This document shows positions 38,315 through 47,169 of a stretch of DNA of 64,000 bases, piece after piece. Numbering within the stretch: position 1 is the first letter of the stretch; each line of letters begins with the position of its first letter. The stretch lies in contig OZ241848.1 of NCBI GenBank assembly GCA_965202795.1, positions 1 through 64,000 on the forward strand, read 5' to 3'. This DNA is from JACOND01 sp965202795 (GTDB taxonomy: Bacteria; Bdellovibrionota; Bdellovibrionia; Bdellovibrionales; UBA1609). Under the pieces are notes generated by a model. The model saw nothing but the letters and a program-made list of their open reading frames with translations. It did not search any database and had not been told where the DNA came from. The position numbers and the translations under genes are program-made.

Positions 38315-39213
38315 AGCCGAAAAAGTCTGTCGCTGCCAAGGTTTCGGAAATGCGAAACAGCCACAGAATCAGGGCCTTCGTCATAATTTAAGCTTTTCCA
38401 CCAGTGGCAGGCATTCCAGCAACGACCTTGCAGCCTATCGGGAGGGCTTTCGTTATGATTCAGGCTTTTCCAGCTGTCCTCCTGCTCTCCCTGGCTGAAC
38501 ACTGCCAAAAAGGGAGTTTGCCCGCAAATCCGTTAGAATTTAAGGACTTCCATTCGTAAAACACAGCCTAAAGGGAGTCAACAAAAAATCGAAAAAATAA
38601 AAGCCTCCCCCCTTATCCCCCCAGGCGACGCGCCGCAAAATAAAAGAGGGGGAATGACGGCTCCCCCCCCCACAGAAAACCAGCTGAAACCCCTAAAAAA
38701 GCAGGCGGGCGGCTCCAGGCCATGGCAAAAACTCAGCCAGCCCCTGAGCCTCCCTCTTGGCAGGGAGGCTCCCGCCTCCTTGGCTGCGCTTCGACGGCCC
38801 GCCTGAGCCTCCCCCCTGACAGAAGGATCCCTGCTGCCAGCTCCCCCCGTGCCCCCGGCGGGCCCCGAACCCACCTGCGGAAACAGCCACGAAGCCAGCC
38901 CTCAGGCGCCGACAGGGGGAAATGGCCGTGAGGCCGGCCTTCAAAACAAGCCCCCTCTGTCCCGGTCTCTGCCCGACCTGCTGGAATGGCCGGCAGGCCA
39001 GCCCGGCAAACAGGCTCCCGGCGCGGAGTCTGCCGGCGGGAACGGCTGAGAGGCTGCCCTTAAACAAGCTGCGCGGGGACAGCCAAATATCAGGCCCCCG
39101 TTTCTGTGAAAAGCCGCCGGGAACGGCCGCCAAGCCGGCCCAACAAACAAACGCCGAAAGGCGGGGATCCCTGCTGCAAGCCAAGGCAACGCGCGGCAGG
39201 CCAAAAGCGCAGC
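38315..39213. repeat. Intergenic repeat families B and A
   Basis: Family B copy 3 (38315-38525) leads into a family A head (CCGTTAGAATTTAAGGACTT at 38528), then GCCTCCCCCCTTATCCCCCC and a hairpin module at 38746-38772. The text from about 39000 to 39130 (CGGGAACGGCTGAGAGGCTG, AAATATCAGGCCCCCGTTTC) is also found at 25020-25110. No gene is supported. The cassette 3' end begins at 39214. Confidence 0.6.
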
Positions 39214-39450
39214 TTACTCAGCCTTGCCGTTTTGATCGCCCGCTGGCACAGGGTTTTTGATCTCGCCGTTTTTGAACTTGATGATCTCAGCTTCAGGCAG
39301 GCCAGTCACCTCAGAAATAAATGGAATTTCCACTTTTTTCTTAAGCATGTTCAAAATGATCTCTCGATCCCTCGCCTGGCGGCCTTCCTGGCGGCCTTCC
39401 TGACGGCCTTCCTGATGCTTCCTTACTGCAATTTCCTCTCTTACATTCAT
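39214..39450 (-). CDS. Stand-alone RpnS-like C-terminal cassette 3
   Basis: 78 residues from the ATG at 39448-39450 with AAAGGAGGTTAT upstream. Repeat region HQEG, RQEG, RQEG, RQAR, then DREIILNMLKKKVEIPFI and VTGLPEAEIIKFKNGEIK. This DREIILNML tail is unique in the window. The frame is open upstream to 39627 through the non-Rpn leader (LVFLTRRQDPAVLKAAEERA). Last of three consecutive cassettes downstream of full-length copy 4. Confidence 0.6.
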   Translation of the reverse strand: MNVREEIAVRKHQEGRQEGRQEGRQARDREIILNMLKKKVEIPFISEVTGLPEAEIIKFKNGEIKNPVPAGDQNGKAE

Positions 39451-39674
39451 ATAACCTCCTTTTGGCAATATGCCATCTCTGACTGCTCTCTCCTCCGCAG
39501 CCTTCAAAACAGCTGGATCTTGGCGCCGCGTCAAAAACACCAGCCACGAGTTTTTATTGCTGTCCAGTCCAGGCCGCCAGGCGATAGCCTTGTCACTCCG
39601 CAGAACGGCCAAAAGGCCAGCCAACAAACAGGCCGCGAGAATAGCCGCCAGGCCGGCCTAACAATAAGCGCGGC

Positions 39675-39947
39675 TTACTCAGCCTTGCCGTTTTGATCGC
39701 CCGCTTTCGGCTGGCTTTGAGCGCCCGCGGGGGCAGGGCTTTTGATCTCGCCGTTTTTCAGCTGGTGAATTTCCTCTTCAGGCAGGCCAGTCACTTCAGA
39801 AATAAAGGGAATTTTCAAATTTTTCTGAAGCAGATTTAGAGCCACTTCTTTATGGCCTTCCTGGCGGCCTTCCTGACGGCCTTCCTGACGGCCTTCCTGG
39901 CGGCCTTCCTGGCGATTCCTTGTTGCAATTTCCTCTCTTACATTCAT
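39675..39947 (-). CDS. Stand-alone RpnS-like C-terminal cassette 4
   Basis: 90 residues from the ATG at 39945-39947 with AAAGGAGGTTAT upstream. Five RQEG units, then HKEVALNLLQKNLKIPFI and EEEIHQLKNGEIK, the same tail type as full-length copies 3 and 4. The C-terminal end is longer than in cassette 5 (GAQSQPKAGDQNGKAE). The frame is open upstream to 40124. The cassette period to its neighbour is 497 bp. Confidence 0.65.
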   Translation of the reverse strand: MNVREEIATRNRQEGRQEGRQEGRQEGRQEGHKEVALNLLQKNLKIPFISEVTGLPEEEIHQLKNGEIKSPAPAGAQSQPKAGDQNGKAE

Positions 39948-40171
39948 ATAACCTCCTTTTGGCAATATGCCATCTCTGACTGCTCTCTCCTCCGCAGCCT
40001 TCAAAACAGCTGGATCTTGGCGCCGCGTCAAAAACACCAGCCACGAGTTTTTATTGCTGTCCAGTCCAGGCCGCCAGGCGATAGCCTTGTCACTCCGCAG
40101 AACGGCCAAAAGGCCAGCCAACAAACAGGCCGCGAGAATAGCCGCCAGGCCGGCCTAACAATAAGCGCGGC

Positions 40172-40420
40172 TTACTCAGCCTTGCCGTTTTGATCGCCCG
40201 CTGGCGCGGGGCTTTTGATCTCGCCGTTTTTCAGCTGGTGAATTTCCTCTTCAGGCAGGCCAGTCACTTCAGAAATAAAGGGAATTTTCAAATTTTTCTG
40301 AAGCAGATTTAGAGCCACTTCTTTATGGCCTTCCTGACGGCCTTCCTGACGGCCTTCCTGACGGCCTTCCTGACGGCCTTCCTGGCGATTCCTTACTGCA
40401 ATTTCTTCTCTTACATTCAT
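40172..40420 (-). CDS. Stand-alone RpnS-like C-terminal cassette 5
   Basis: 82 residues from the ATG at 40418-40420 with AAAGGAGGTTAT upstream. Five RQEG units and the HKEVALNLLQ tail type. The frame is open upstream to 40621. It begins shortly after full-length copy 4, whose tail is nearly identical apart from one fewer RQEG. It therefore looks like a duplicated C-terminal domain with an expanded repeat. Confidence 0.65.
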   Translation of the reverse strand: MNVREEIAVRNRQEGRQEGRQEGRQEGRQEGHKEVALNLLQKNLKIPFISEVTGLPEEEIHQLKNGEIKSPAPAGDQNGKAE

Positions 40421-40644
40421 ATAACCTCCTTTTGGCAATATGCCATCTCTGACTGCTCTCTCCTCCGCAGCCTTCAAAACAGCTGGATCTTGGCGCCGCG
40501 TCAAAAACACCAGCCACGAGTTTTTATTGCTGTCCAGTCCAGGCCGCCAGGCGATAGCCTTGTCACTCCGCAGAACGGCCAAAAGGCCAGCCAACAAACA
40601 GGCCGCGAGAATAGCCGCCAAGCCGGCCTAACAATAAGCGCGGC

Positions 40645-41724
40645 TTACTCAGCCTTGCCGTTTTGATCGCCCGCTGGCGCGGGGCTTTTGATCTCGCCGT
40701 TTTTCAGCTGGTGAATTTCCTCTTCAGGCAGGCCAGTCACTTCAGAAATAAAGGGAATTTTCAAATTTTTCTGAAGCAGATTTAGAGCCACTTCTTTATG
40801 GCCTTCCTGGCGGCCTTCCTGACGGCCTTCCTGACGGCCTTCCTGGCGATTCCTTACTGCAATTTCCTCTCTTACATTCATATAACCTCCTTTTGGCAAT
40901 ATGCCATCTCTGACTGCTCTCTCCTCCGCAGCCTTCAAAACCTCTGGAGAAATCCCATAACCATGCTCCAAATACAAAGAAACTCCCAGCATCAAACCTT
41001 CATCACTCTTGAAACAATCATTGAGCGAAGAAAAAAACTTATACACAAACGCGGCATCATCCGCCCGCGGCTCATGGATACTACTTAGCAAAAGCAGCCC
41101 CGGACAGCAGTTTAAAGCGCCCTCCCTAAGCGCCGACAGAACTCGCTCCCCGCGGATAAAATCCAAAACCAGCATCTTAAAATCTATCATAAAATCCCAG
41201 ACAGTCAAGGGGTTTTTTGCAAAAAAATCCTCCTCAAGACATTCGCGATACCCGGCTGCGGGAACAGCCGGGGGACCGGTCCTGCCCGCAGGCTCGCCCC
41301 CGGCCCGCTTCAAATCCGCTGGCGGAGCATAAGGCTCCCGCCCCTGATGGGCAAAAACAGACAAAATGCCGGGAAGCCGCCCGCGCTTTTTGAAATAATC
41401 CTCTATAAAGCTGTTCTGATAGCCTCTCAGCTGCCAGACAGCCTTGCGGCCAATCTTCTCCGCCTTGTGCTCAACTAAAACAGAAAGCCAGGGGCAATCC
41501 TCTGGAGCGCCCTTGATTGGGACAGCAAGCAGCAAATCTGCCATTTTTCCATCGGGAAAGGTGTCTTTGTCGAGCCTGGCGCGCTTAAGATCAAGGCAGA
41601 GAAGGTCCTGCTCAGGCAGAGCCAGCATCAAAAGCTCTGGCGTTATTTGAGGATGGCCGAAAAGCCTCTTAAAAAAACTGTCATGCGGGTTGGGCTGTTT
41701 TTGAGCCGCTGGCTTTGCATCCAT
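40645..41724 (-). CDS. Rpn-family nuclease, full-length copy 4
   Basis: 359 residues with an intact core (Asp63; VEHKAEK with Glu85 and Lys87) and the shared AAGGAGGCC ribosome-binding site. The internal ATG at 40879-40881 with AAAGGAGGTTAT would give 78 residues with four RQEG units and the HKEVALNLLQKNLKIPFI tail. It differs from copies 1-3 at several positions (VYKFFSSLNDCFKSDEGL, ISPEVLKAAEER), so it is the most diverged full-length copy. Three stand-alone cassettes follow on the same strand. Confidence 0.88.
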   Translation of the reverse strand: MDAKPAAQKQPNPHDSFFKRLFGHPQITPELLMLALPEQDLLCLDLKRARLDKDTFPDGKMADLLLAVPIKGAPEDCPWLSVLVEHKAEKIGRKAVWQLRGYQNSFIEDYFKKRGRLPGILSVFAHQGREPYAPPADLKRAGGEPAGRTGPPAVPAAGYRECLEEDFFAKNPLTVWDFMIDFKMLVLDFIRGERVLSALREGALNCCPGLLLLSSIHEPRADDAAFVYKFFSSLNDCFKSDEGLMLGVSLYLEHGYGISPEVLKAAEERAVRDGILPKGGYMNVREEIAVRNRQEGRQEGRQEGRQEGHKEVALNLLQKNLKIPFISEVTGLPEEEIHQLKNGEIKSPAPAGDQNGKAE

Positions 41725-42790
41725 AATGGCCTCCTTAGTTTTGTTTGTTAACTGGGGGGATTTTCTTATGACTGGCTTTGAAGCCGGCGCCGCAAAAACC
41801 TGTCAGAATTTTTAAGGACTTCTATCCATAAAATACAGCCCTTGGGCGGGAAAACAAGCAAAAAACGAAAAAATAAAAGCCTCCTGCTCCCTTTTCCCCC
41901 CTTAATGCCCCTAAGACGCAGCGCATAATAAAGGGGGGTAATGGAGAGCTTTCCCCCCACAGAAAATCAGCTGAAACCCCTAACAAAGGGGGCGGGCGGC
42001 TCCGGGCCGCGGCAAAAACTCAGCCAGCCCCTGAGCCTCCCCCCCTGACAGAGGGAGGCGCCTCGCTGTCAAATCTCCACTCCCCCCGGCCCCCAGCGCT
42101 GAACCTCTGTTTTCCCTGATCTCAGCGCCGGAACCAGCGCTTCACCCCTGGCCTCAATGAGCCATTATGCCGCCCAGAGGCGCGCCCCATTTTCCCAGCC
42201 CCCGCCGCCATATCTCCACTCTTCCCCAGCCCCTGGCGCTGAACCCGCCTGCAGGAACAGCCGCGAAGCTGGCCCTCAAAACAAGCACCCCAGTCCCGGC
42301 GCCGAACCAGCGCTTCACCCCTGGCCTCAATGAGCCACTATGCCGCCCAGAGGCGCGCCCCATTTTCCCAGCCCCCGCCGCCATATCTCCACTCTTCCCC
42401 AGCCCCTGGCGCTGAACCCGCCTGCCGGAACAGCCGCGAGGCCGGCCCTCAAGACAAGCTCTCGTAAGCCGGATCTTAAAACAGACCCTCTAAATCGGAA
42501 TGGCCGACAGGCCACAGCCAAAAGGCTGCATTGACGCGCTGAAAGGCGAGGGCTTGCTGCTGCCAGCCAAGGAGCCGCTCTCTTTCTGATTTTTCTTTTT
42601 TGGAAAAAAGCCGCTTTGCGCCAACAAAAAAACCAAAACTTCATATTTATGAAGTGTTTAAAATAACCTTGTAAACATAGCCGGGCCGCCGCAATAAATT
42701 AAAGGTGTCAATATAGCAGATTTTTTCTGTTTCGGAGGCGCTGGCTTTTGCCTCAGCCAGCAAGCCTTCTTCTGCTTTTCTGCTCCAAAA
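41725..42790. repeat. Intergenic repeats beyond the Rpn array
   Basis: 41725-41880 is the common Rpn leader and 41880-42060 is family A. A segment with CCATTATGCCGCCCAGAGGC and CCCCATTTTCCCAGCCCCCG is duplicated in tandem (42134-42260 and 42307-42430, offset 173 bp). 42560-42790 is mixed sequence with no supported gene. The minus-strand frame at 42658-42888 is not convincing. Confidence 0.6.
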
Positions 42791-42794
42791 GGGA

Positions 42795-43964
42795 TGAACG
42801 ATAAGCGCATTTTTTGGCCCACAGGAAAAGCCGGGCAGGCCAGAGAAAGTTTTTGAAGAACAGCTCGAAAAACTTCGGCAAAAATCATCCCTCAGTTTTT
42901 CCGCGCTCTTCTTCCAGCCTTTTTTTAAAATCCCGCAAATCAGCCCGCTTTATTGACCTGCTGAAAACAAATGTTTTTGCTGATTACGCCCGCCGCCCCT
43001 CCCTTTTGCGGGAGCGCTGGAAAAGACAGCTCACAGTGATTGACGAGATTCAAAAAGCCCCCGCGCTCCTGGATGAAATACACTGGCTGATTGAAAACAA
43101 ACGAGCCTCTTTTTTGCTGACCGGCTCAAGCGCGCGCAAGCTCCGCCGGGGCCATTCCAATCTTTTGGCCGGGAGGGCATGGCGCTTTGAAATGGCGCCG
43201 CTTTCTTTTTACGAAACACAGGGCTTTGACCTGCAAAAAGCCCTTTGGACAGGCCTGCTGCCCCCTCATTTTTTATCCTCTTTTCCCTTGAGGGATTTGC
43301 GGTCTTATGTGTCGGACTATCTCAAGGAGGAAATTGCCTCTGAATCCGCCGCGGCAACATCCCCGATTTTGCGGAGTTTTTAAGAGTCGCCGCGCTGCCC
43401 AGCTCGGAAATGCTGAGCTGGACAAACATAGCAAGAGAGACAGGGATAAGCGCAAAGGCTGTTCGCGGGTATTTTGAGACTTTGGATGACACTTTTTTAG
43501 GCTGCCGGCTCAAGCCCTGGAGAGCCTCAAAAAAAAGGCGAATGACTCTGACAGACAAGTTTTACTTTTTTGATGTGGGGGCGGCCAATTATCTGGCTGG
43601 AAGGCATCCTGTTCCCGGCAGCAGCGTCTTTGGAAAAAGCTTTGAGCATTTTATTTTTATGGAGCTGATGAGCTATAAAAAATACCGGGATCCGGAGCTG
43701 GAGCTTCATTACTGGAGAACATCCTCCGGCCGGGAGGTGGATTTTATTTGCGGCGACAGGCTGGCCGCCATTGAGGTTAAAGCCTCTGCCCGCATTCATG
43801 CCGGCCATTTAAAAGGCCTGAAGGCTCTGAAAGAGAATGGCGGCGCCCGGCATCTGATCATTGTCTGCCTGGAGTCTGAGCCGAGAGAGCTGCCGGGCGG
43901 GATTTCTGTTCTCCCCTGGCGGGTGTTTCTCAAAAAACTCTGGAAAGAGGGGCTGCTCCGTTAA
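42795..43964 (+). pseudogene. AAA+ ATPase with DUF4143, decayed
   Basis: A relative of the intact gene at 48416-49570. The P-loop region (around 42805-42840) is garbled, reading FGPQEKPGR where the intact paralogue has FGPRQTGKS, and its frame is broken. From about 42950 it reads well: IDLLKTNVF, LTVIDEIQKAPALLDEIHWL, FLLTGSSARKLRR, NLLAGRAWRFEMAPLSFYE. A second frameshift near 43345-43360 precedes FAEFLRVAALPSSEMLSWTN. The DUF4143 part (ISAKAVRGYFETLDDTFLG, GKSFEHFIFMEL, GREVDFIC, AIEVKAS) then ends at 43964. Non-functional ATPase remnant. Confidence 0.75.
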
Positions 43965-44098
43965 GCGGCGCCCCATGCGGCAGCTTTGCCGCCGGTGGCG
44001 CGCCGGATGAGAGCAAAGCCCCCGGCGCGCGGGCGGCCCGCCACTCATTTAACGGCGCATGCCGGCAGGCGCAGGCAGGCATGCGCTCCAAAAAAAAA

Positions 44099-45649
44099 TT
44101 ATTCCTCCCGGCTGCCGGGAGCGGCCTCTCCAGACTCATCATCAATCTCAAGAGGGGGGAGGAGCTGCGCCGAAGGGCCTGCCAGGCCCTCAATATCTCC
44201 GCTCATTCCTGTCAATTTCCGAACCACGGCTTCAAGCTGCTTTTCCTGTTTGGCCCAGCGCCGCTGGAAGTACCGCTTTTCTTTTTCAGTTTCCTCTTTT
44301 ATGTTTGAGAGAAAGCCCATCACAGACTCTATTTTTTGCCGAAACTCCGGGCTTGTGATGTATTCAAAAAGCAGGGCTGTTTTCCCCTCTCTGTTTTCCG
44401 CAAGCCTTTTTACAGAAAAAACCTCAATAAGATTTTGCCTCAGTATAGCGGCAAGGCCCGGAAAGCTTGTGTAATCGCTTATCAGGATTTTTTCACTCAA
44501 TCCAAAGTGTTTGACCTCTTTGGGAAGGGCCTGAGTCACAATCACAGCCGCCTCCGCGCGGGCCTCCTGCTGGTCTTCCCTCAGCTTGGACAGCCACTCA
44601 TTGCTCCAGTTTTTTGTCCGCTTGGATTCCCATATAATTTTGCCGCAGAGACTCCCGCTTGAAGACCGGACCTCCTGAATCAAGTCAGCCCCTCTCATGC
44701 CTGAAGGCACCGGACGAATATTATCAAAGGGAAACAGCCGCCTCAGGTCTTTTTCCAGCTCCAGCTCCTGAGCCGCGCCCTGTGTTTTTTGCGAACCCTG
44801 CTCCGCCCGCCTCTGCCAGTCCCCGATCTGCTTTTTCAGATCAGAAATGGTTTTGTCTTGTTCCGCCTCTTTCATGCGGCGCCTTTCCAGGGCCTTTTTT
44901 TCCGCAGCCTCCTCAATGCCTTTTTGGCGGCGGGCCAGCTCCAGATCAATCTCTTTTTTCTGATCCTCCAAAGCCTTCTCGCGCTGGCGAAGATCCAGCT
45001 CCGTTCGGCGGGCCTCCTCCAGGCGGGCCTCCCGCTCCTTCAGCTGGGTCTGCAGGGCCTTTACCTCCAGACTGGATTTTGCCTCGGCCTCTTTGGCGGC
45101 CTGCTGCCGGGCGGCCTCCTCAATGCCTTTTTGCCGGCGGGCCAGCTCCAGATCAATCTCTTTTTTCTGATCCTCCAAAGCCTTCTCGCGCTGGCGAAGA
45201 TCCAGCTCCGTTCGGCGGGCCTCCTCCAGCCGGGCCTCCCGCTCCTTCAGCTGGGTCTGCAGGGCCTTTACCTCCAAGCTGGATTTTTCCTCGGCCTCTT
45301 TGGCGGCCTGCTGCCGGGCGGCCTCCTCAATGCCTTTTTGCCGGCGGGCCAGCTCCAGATCAATCTCTTTTTTCTGGTCCTCCAAAGCCTTCTCGCGCCG
45401 CCGCAGGTCCAGCTCCGTTTGGCGGGCCTCCTCCAAGCGGGCCTCGCGCTCCTTCAGCTGGCCCTGCAGGGCCTTTACCTCCAGACTGGATTTTTCCGCG
45501 GCCTCTTTGGCGGCCCGCTGCCGGGCGGCCTGCTCAAAGATTTTTTGGCGGCGGGCCAGCTCTTTTTCCCGCTCCTCAAAAGCCTGTTTTTGCGCTGTCT
45601 CCGCGGGAAACAGGGCGCCGCACTCTGGACATTTGATTTTGCCGCTCAT
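44099..45649 (-). CDS. DUF2130 coiled-coil protein with nuclease-like core
   Basis: 516 residues from the ATG at 45647-45649, chosen because GGAGGGAAAAGCC precedes it; an ATG 15 bp upstream lacks a site. N-terminal zinc-ribbon half CPECGALFPAE, then a long coiled coil to about residue 290. The DUF2130 core follows: ELEKDLRRLFPFDNIRPVP, GADLIQEV, IIWESKRTKNWSNEWLSKLR. Its D...ExK-like residues suggest a restriction-like fold. The coiled coil contains three near-identical 69-residue repeats encoded by 207-bp DNA repeats. Function is unknown. Confidence 0.88.
   Translation of the reverse strand: MSGKIKCPECGALFPAETAQKQAFEEREKELARRQKIFEQAARQRAAKEAAEKSSLEVKALQGQLKEREARLEEARQTELDLRRREKALEDQKKEIDLELARRQKGIEEAARQQAAKEAEEKSSLEVKALQTQLKEREARLEEARRTELDLRQREKALEDQKKEIDLELARRQKGIEEAARQQAAKEAEAKSSLEVKALQTQLKEREARLEEARRTELDLRQREKALEDQKKEIDLELARRQKGIEEAAEKKALERRRMKEAEQDKTISDLKKQIGDWQRRAEQGSQKTQGAAQELELEKDLRRLFPFDNIRPVPSGMRGADLIQEVRSSSGSLCGKIIWESKRTKNWSNEWLSKLREDQQEARAEAAVIVTQALPKEVKHFGLSEKILISDYTSFPGLAAILRQNLIEVFSVKRLAENREGKTALLFEYITSPEFRQKIESVMGFLSNIKEETEKEKRYFQRRWAKQEKQLEAVVRKLTGMSGDIEGLAGPSAQLLPPLEIDDESGEAAPGSREE
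44926..45546. repeat. Three 207-bp tandem repeats inside the DUF2130 gene
   Basis: The landmark CTGCAGGGCCTTTACCTCCA recurs at 207-bp spacing (CTGGGTCTGC at 45044 and 45251; CTGGCCCTGC at 45458). The unit encodes REARLEEARRTELDLRQREK and onward, 69 residues, so the frame is kept. The two inner copies are almost identical and the one nearest the N-terminus is more diverged. Recent amplification of a coiled-coil segment. Confidence 0.9.
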
Positions 45650-45975
45650 GGCTTTTCCCTCCATAATTTATATCTGAAATGATCTGCAAATCCAGAGGAA
45701 TCCACAAGGGGAATCCCCAGGGGGAATCCCCCAGAACAATCCCCCAGAAGAACCCACGGGGGAATCTCCAGAAAAATCCCCGCAAATCACCCAGGGGCCG
45801 GCCCCGCAGCGAGCGGCCCGCCGCGCCCCCATTCCATAAAAATACAGCTTTGAGGCGGGGGAAAACAACAAAAAAGCGGGAAAATTTTTCAAAATTGCGG
45901 AAAATCGCAAAAATTGCGGGGCTATAAACAGAAAAAAAGTTGACAAAACCGAAAAGCCGCGCTACACCCGCCCGA

Positions 45976-47061
45976 ATGAAATTTATATCAGGTGTTTTGG
46001 CCATGCTGCTCTGCGCGCCTCTGGCCGCCTCATTTGCGGACAGTTATGACAGCTCTGGAGCTGTTTCAGAGGCGCCTTTGACAGAGCTGCCCGCAAACGG
46101 GCCTTTTTTCTGGTCAGCGGAAAAAGCCGGCTGGAGCATGTTCATGCTGGGCACAATTCATCATGGGGTGTCTTTAGAGGACTTGAGGTGCTCTAAGCAA
46201 ATACAGGCTCAGGCTCTAAAAAGCGACACTGTGTTTGTTGAAAATCAGCTGGCGGAAATAAATAACAGGGCCAGACTGGCTTTAGCCTTTCTCACCGGCT
46301 CAGAGGAGGAATATGAGAAAATTCTTTCAGGGCTGTCTTCTAAAATGAGGGATTTTTTCAAAGAGCATCTATCCCTAAGAAGAAAGGCTTTTTCGAGATT
46401 ATTTTATGAAAACGATGAGGGGGATTTTAAAAGCTTGAGCCAGGCCGCCAGAGACATCTTAATAAGCGAGGGGGCAGACAGGCAGTGGAATTATTTTGAT
46501 TATTTTTTTTACCTGAAAACCAAGGCGGAATTGGAATTTGACATCAGGCAGCTTTCTAAAGGATCGCTGGATGTGGAAATCGCCGCTTTGGCCAAGGCCG
46601 GGGGGATAGAGTTAAAGCCTCTGGAAGAGATTGGCGATGGCCTTCGGTCTGTTGAGAAGATTATTGAAAAACTGCTTCCAAATGAAGGCAGGATAATTAT
46701 CAGCCGCGGGATTTTAGAGGAATTTATAGCTGCGCGGGCAAACAGGGAAAATCTGGAAAAAACAAAAGGGGCGTTTGTGAAATCTTTGTATGAGACTTAC
46801 AAATCCGGAGACAGTCAAAAACTAACAGGGCTTCTTGATCTGTCTGACCCAACAGACGCAGTCTTCAGTCAGATTCTGCTTGAGGAGAGAAACAGGCTCT
46901 GGCTGGAAAAGCTTAAAGCTGAGATGGAGAGCGGAAAAACAGTTTTTGCCGCAGCTGGAGTCGGGCACTTTATAAAGGATGACCATTTGCTGGGCATGCT
47001 GAAAGAGGAGGGCTTTTTGATCCGCCGCATGAGACGGGACTGCTCCATGTCCGCAAGATAG
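45976..47061 (+). CDS. TraB/GumN-family protein with signal peptide
   Basis: 361 residues from the ATG at 45976; a 12-codon upstream extension in the same frame is less likely because a signal peptide starts here (KFISGVLAMLLCAPLAASFA). Family motifs: FMLGTIHHG (about 57-65), SDTVFVENQL, and C-terminal VFAAAGVGHFIKDDHLLGML with the conserved GxGH. Members are putative periplasmic metal-dependent peptidases or hydrolases (PF01963); substrates are mostly unknown. It is divergent from the DUF2130 gene, with C/G-run-rich sequence between. Confidence 0.85.
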   Translation: MKFISGVLAMLLCAPLAASFADSYDSSGAVSEAPLTELPANGPFFWSAEKAGWSMFMLGTIHHGVSLEDLRCSKQIQAQALKSDTVFVENQLAEINNRARLALAFLTGSEEEYEKILSGLSSKMRDFFKEHLSLRRKAFSRLFYENDEGDFKSLSQAARDILISEGADRQWNYFDYFFYLKTKAELEFDIRQLSKGSLDVEIAALAKAGGIELKPLEEIGDGLRSVEKIIEKLLPNEGRIIISRGILEEFIAARANRENLEKTKGAFVKSLYETYKSGDSQKLTGLLDLSDPTDAVFSQILLEERNRLWLEKLKAEMESGKTVFAAAGVGHFIKDDHLLGMLKEEGFLIRRMRRDCSMSAR

Positions 47062-47169
47062 GGAGAGGGGCGGAGCGCGGCCTCTGCCCGCCGGCTTGCA
47101 AAACATGAGGCCTTGTGGCATTTTTAATGAAGCAAGCCGGCCTGAGCCGGCAAACTCACTGGAAAAATT

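Noticed and set aside
39852..40193. Plus-strand frames with MAFLAAFLTAFLTAF-type hydrophobic repeats
   Set aside because: Antisense of the RQEG repeats in the Rpn tails; they arise from the 12-bp unit read in reverse and are not credible membrane proteins.
44659..45682. Plus-strand frames of 325 and 297 codons
   Set aside because: They are antisense to the DUF2130 gene and reflect its 207-bp repeats and GC-rich codons; the products are Pro/Ala/Leu low-complexity without any motif.
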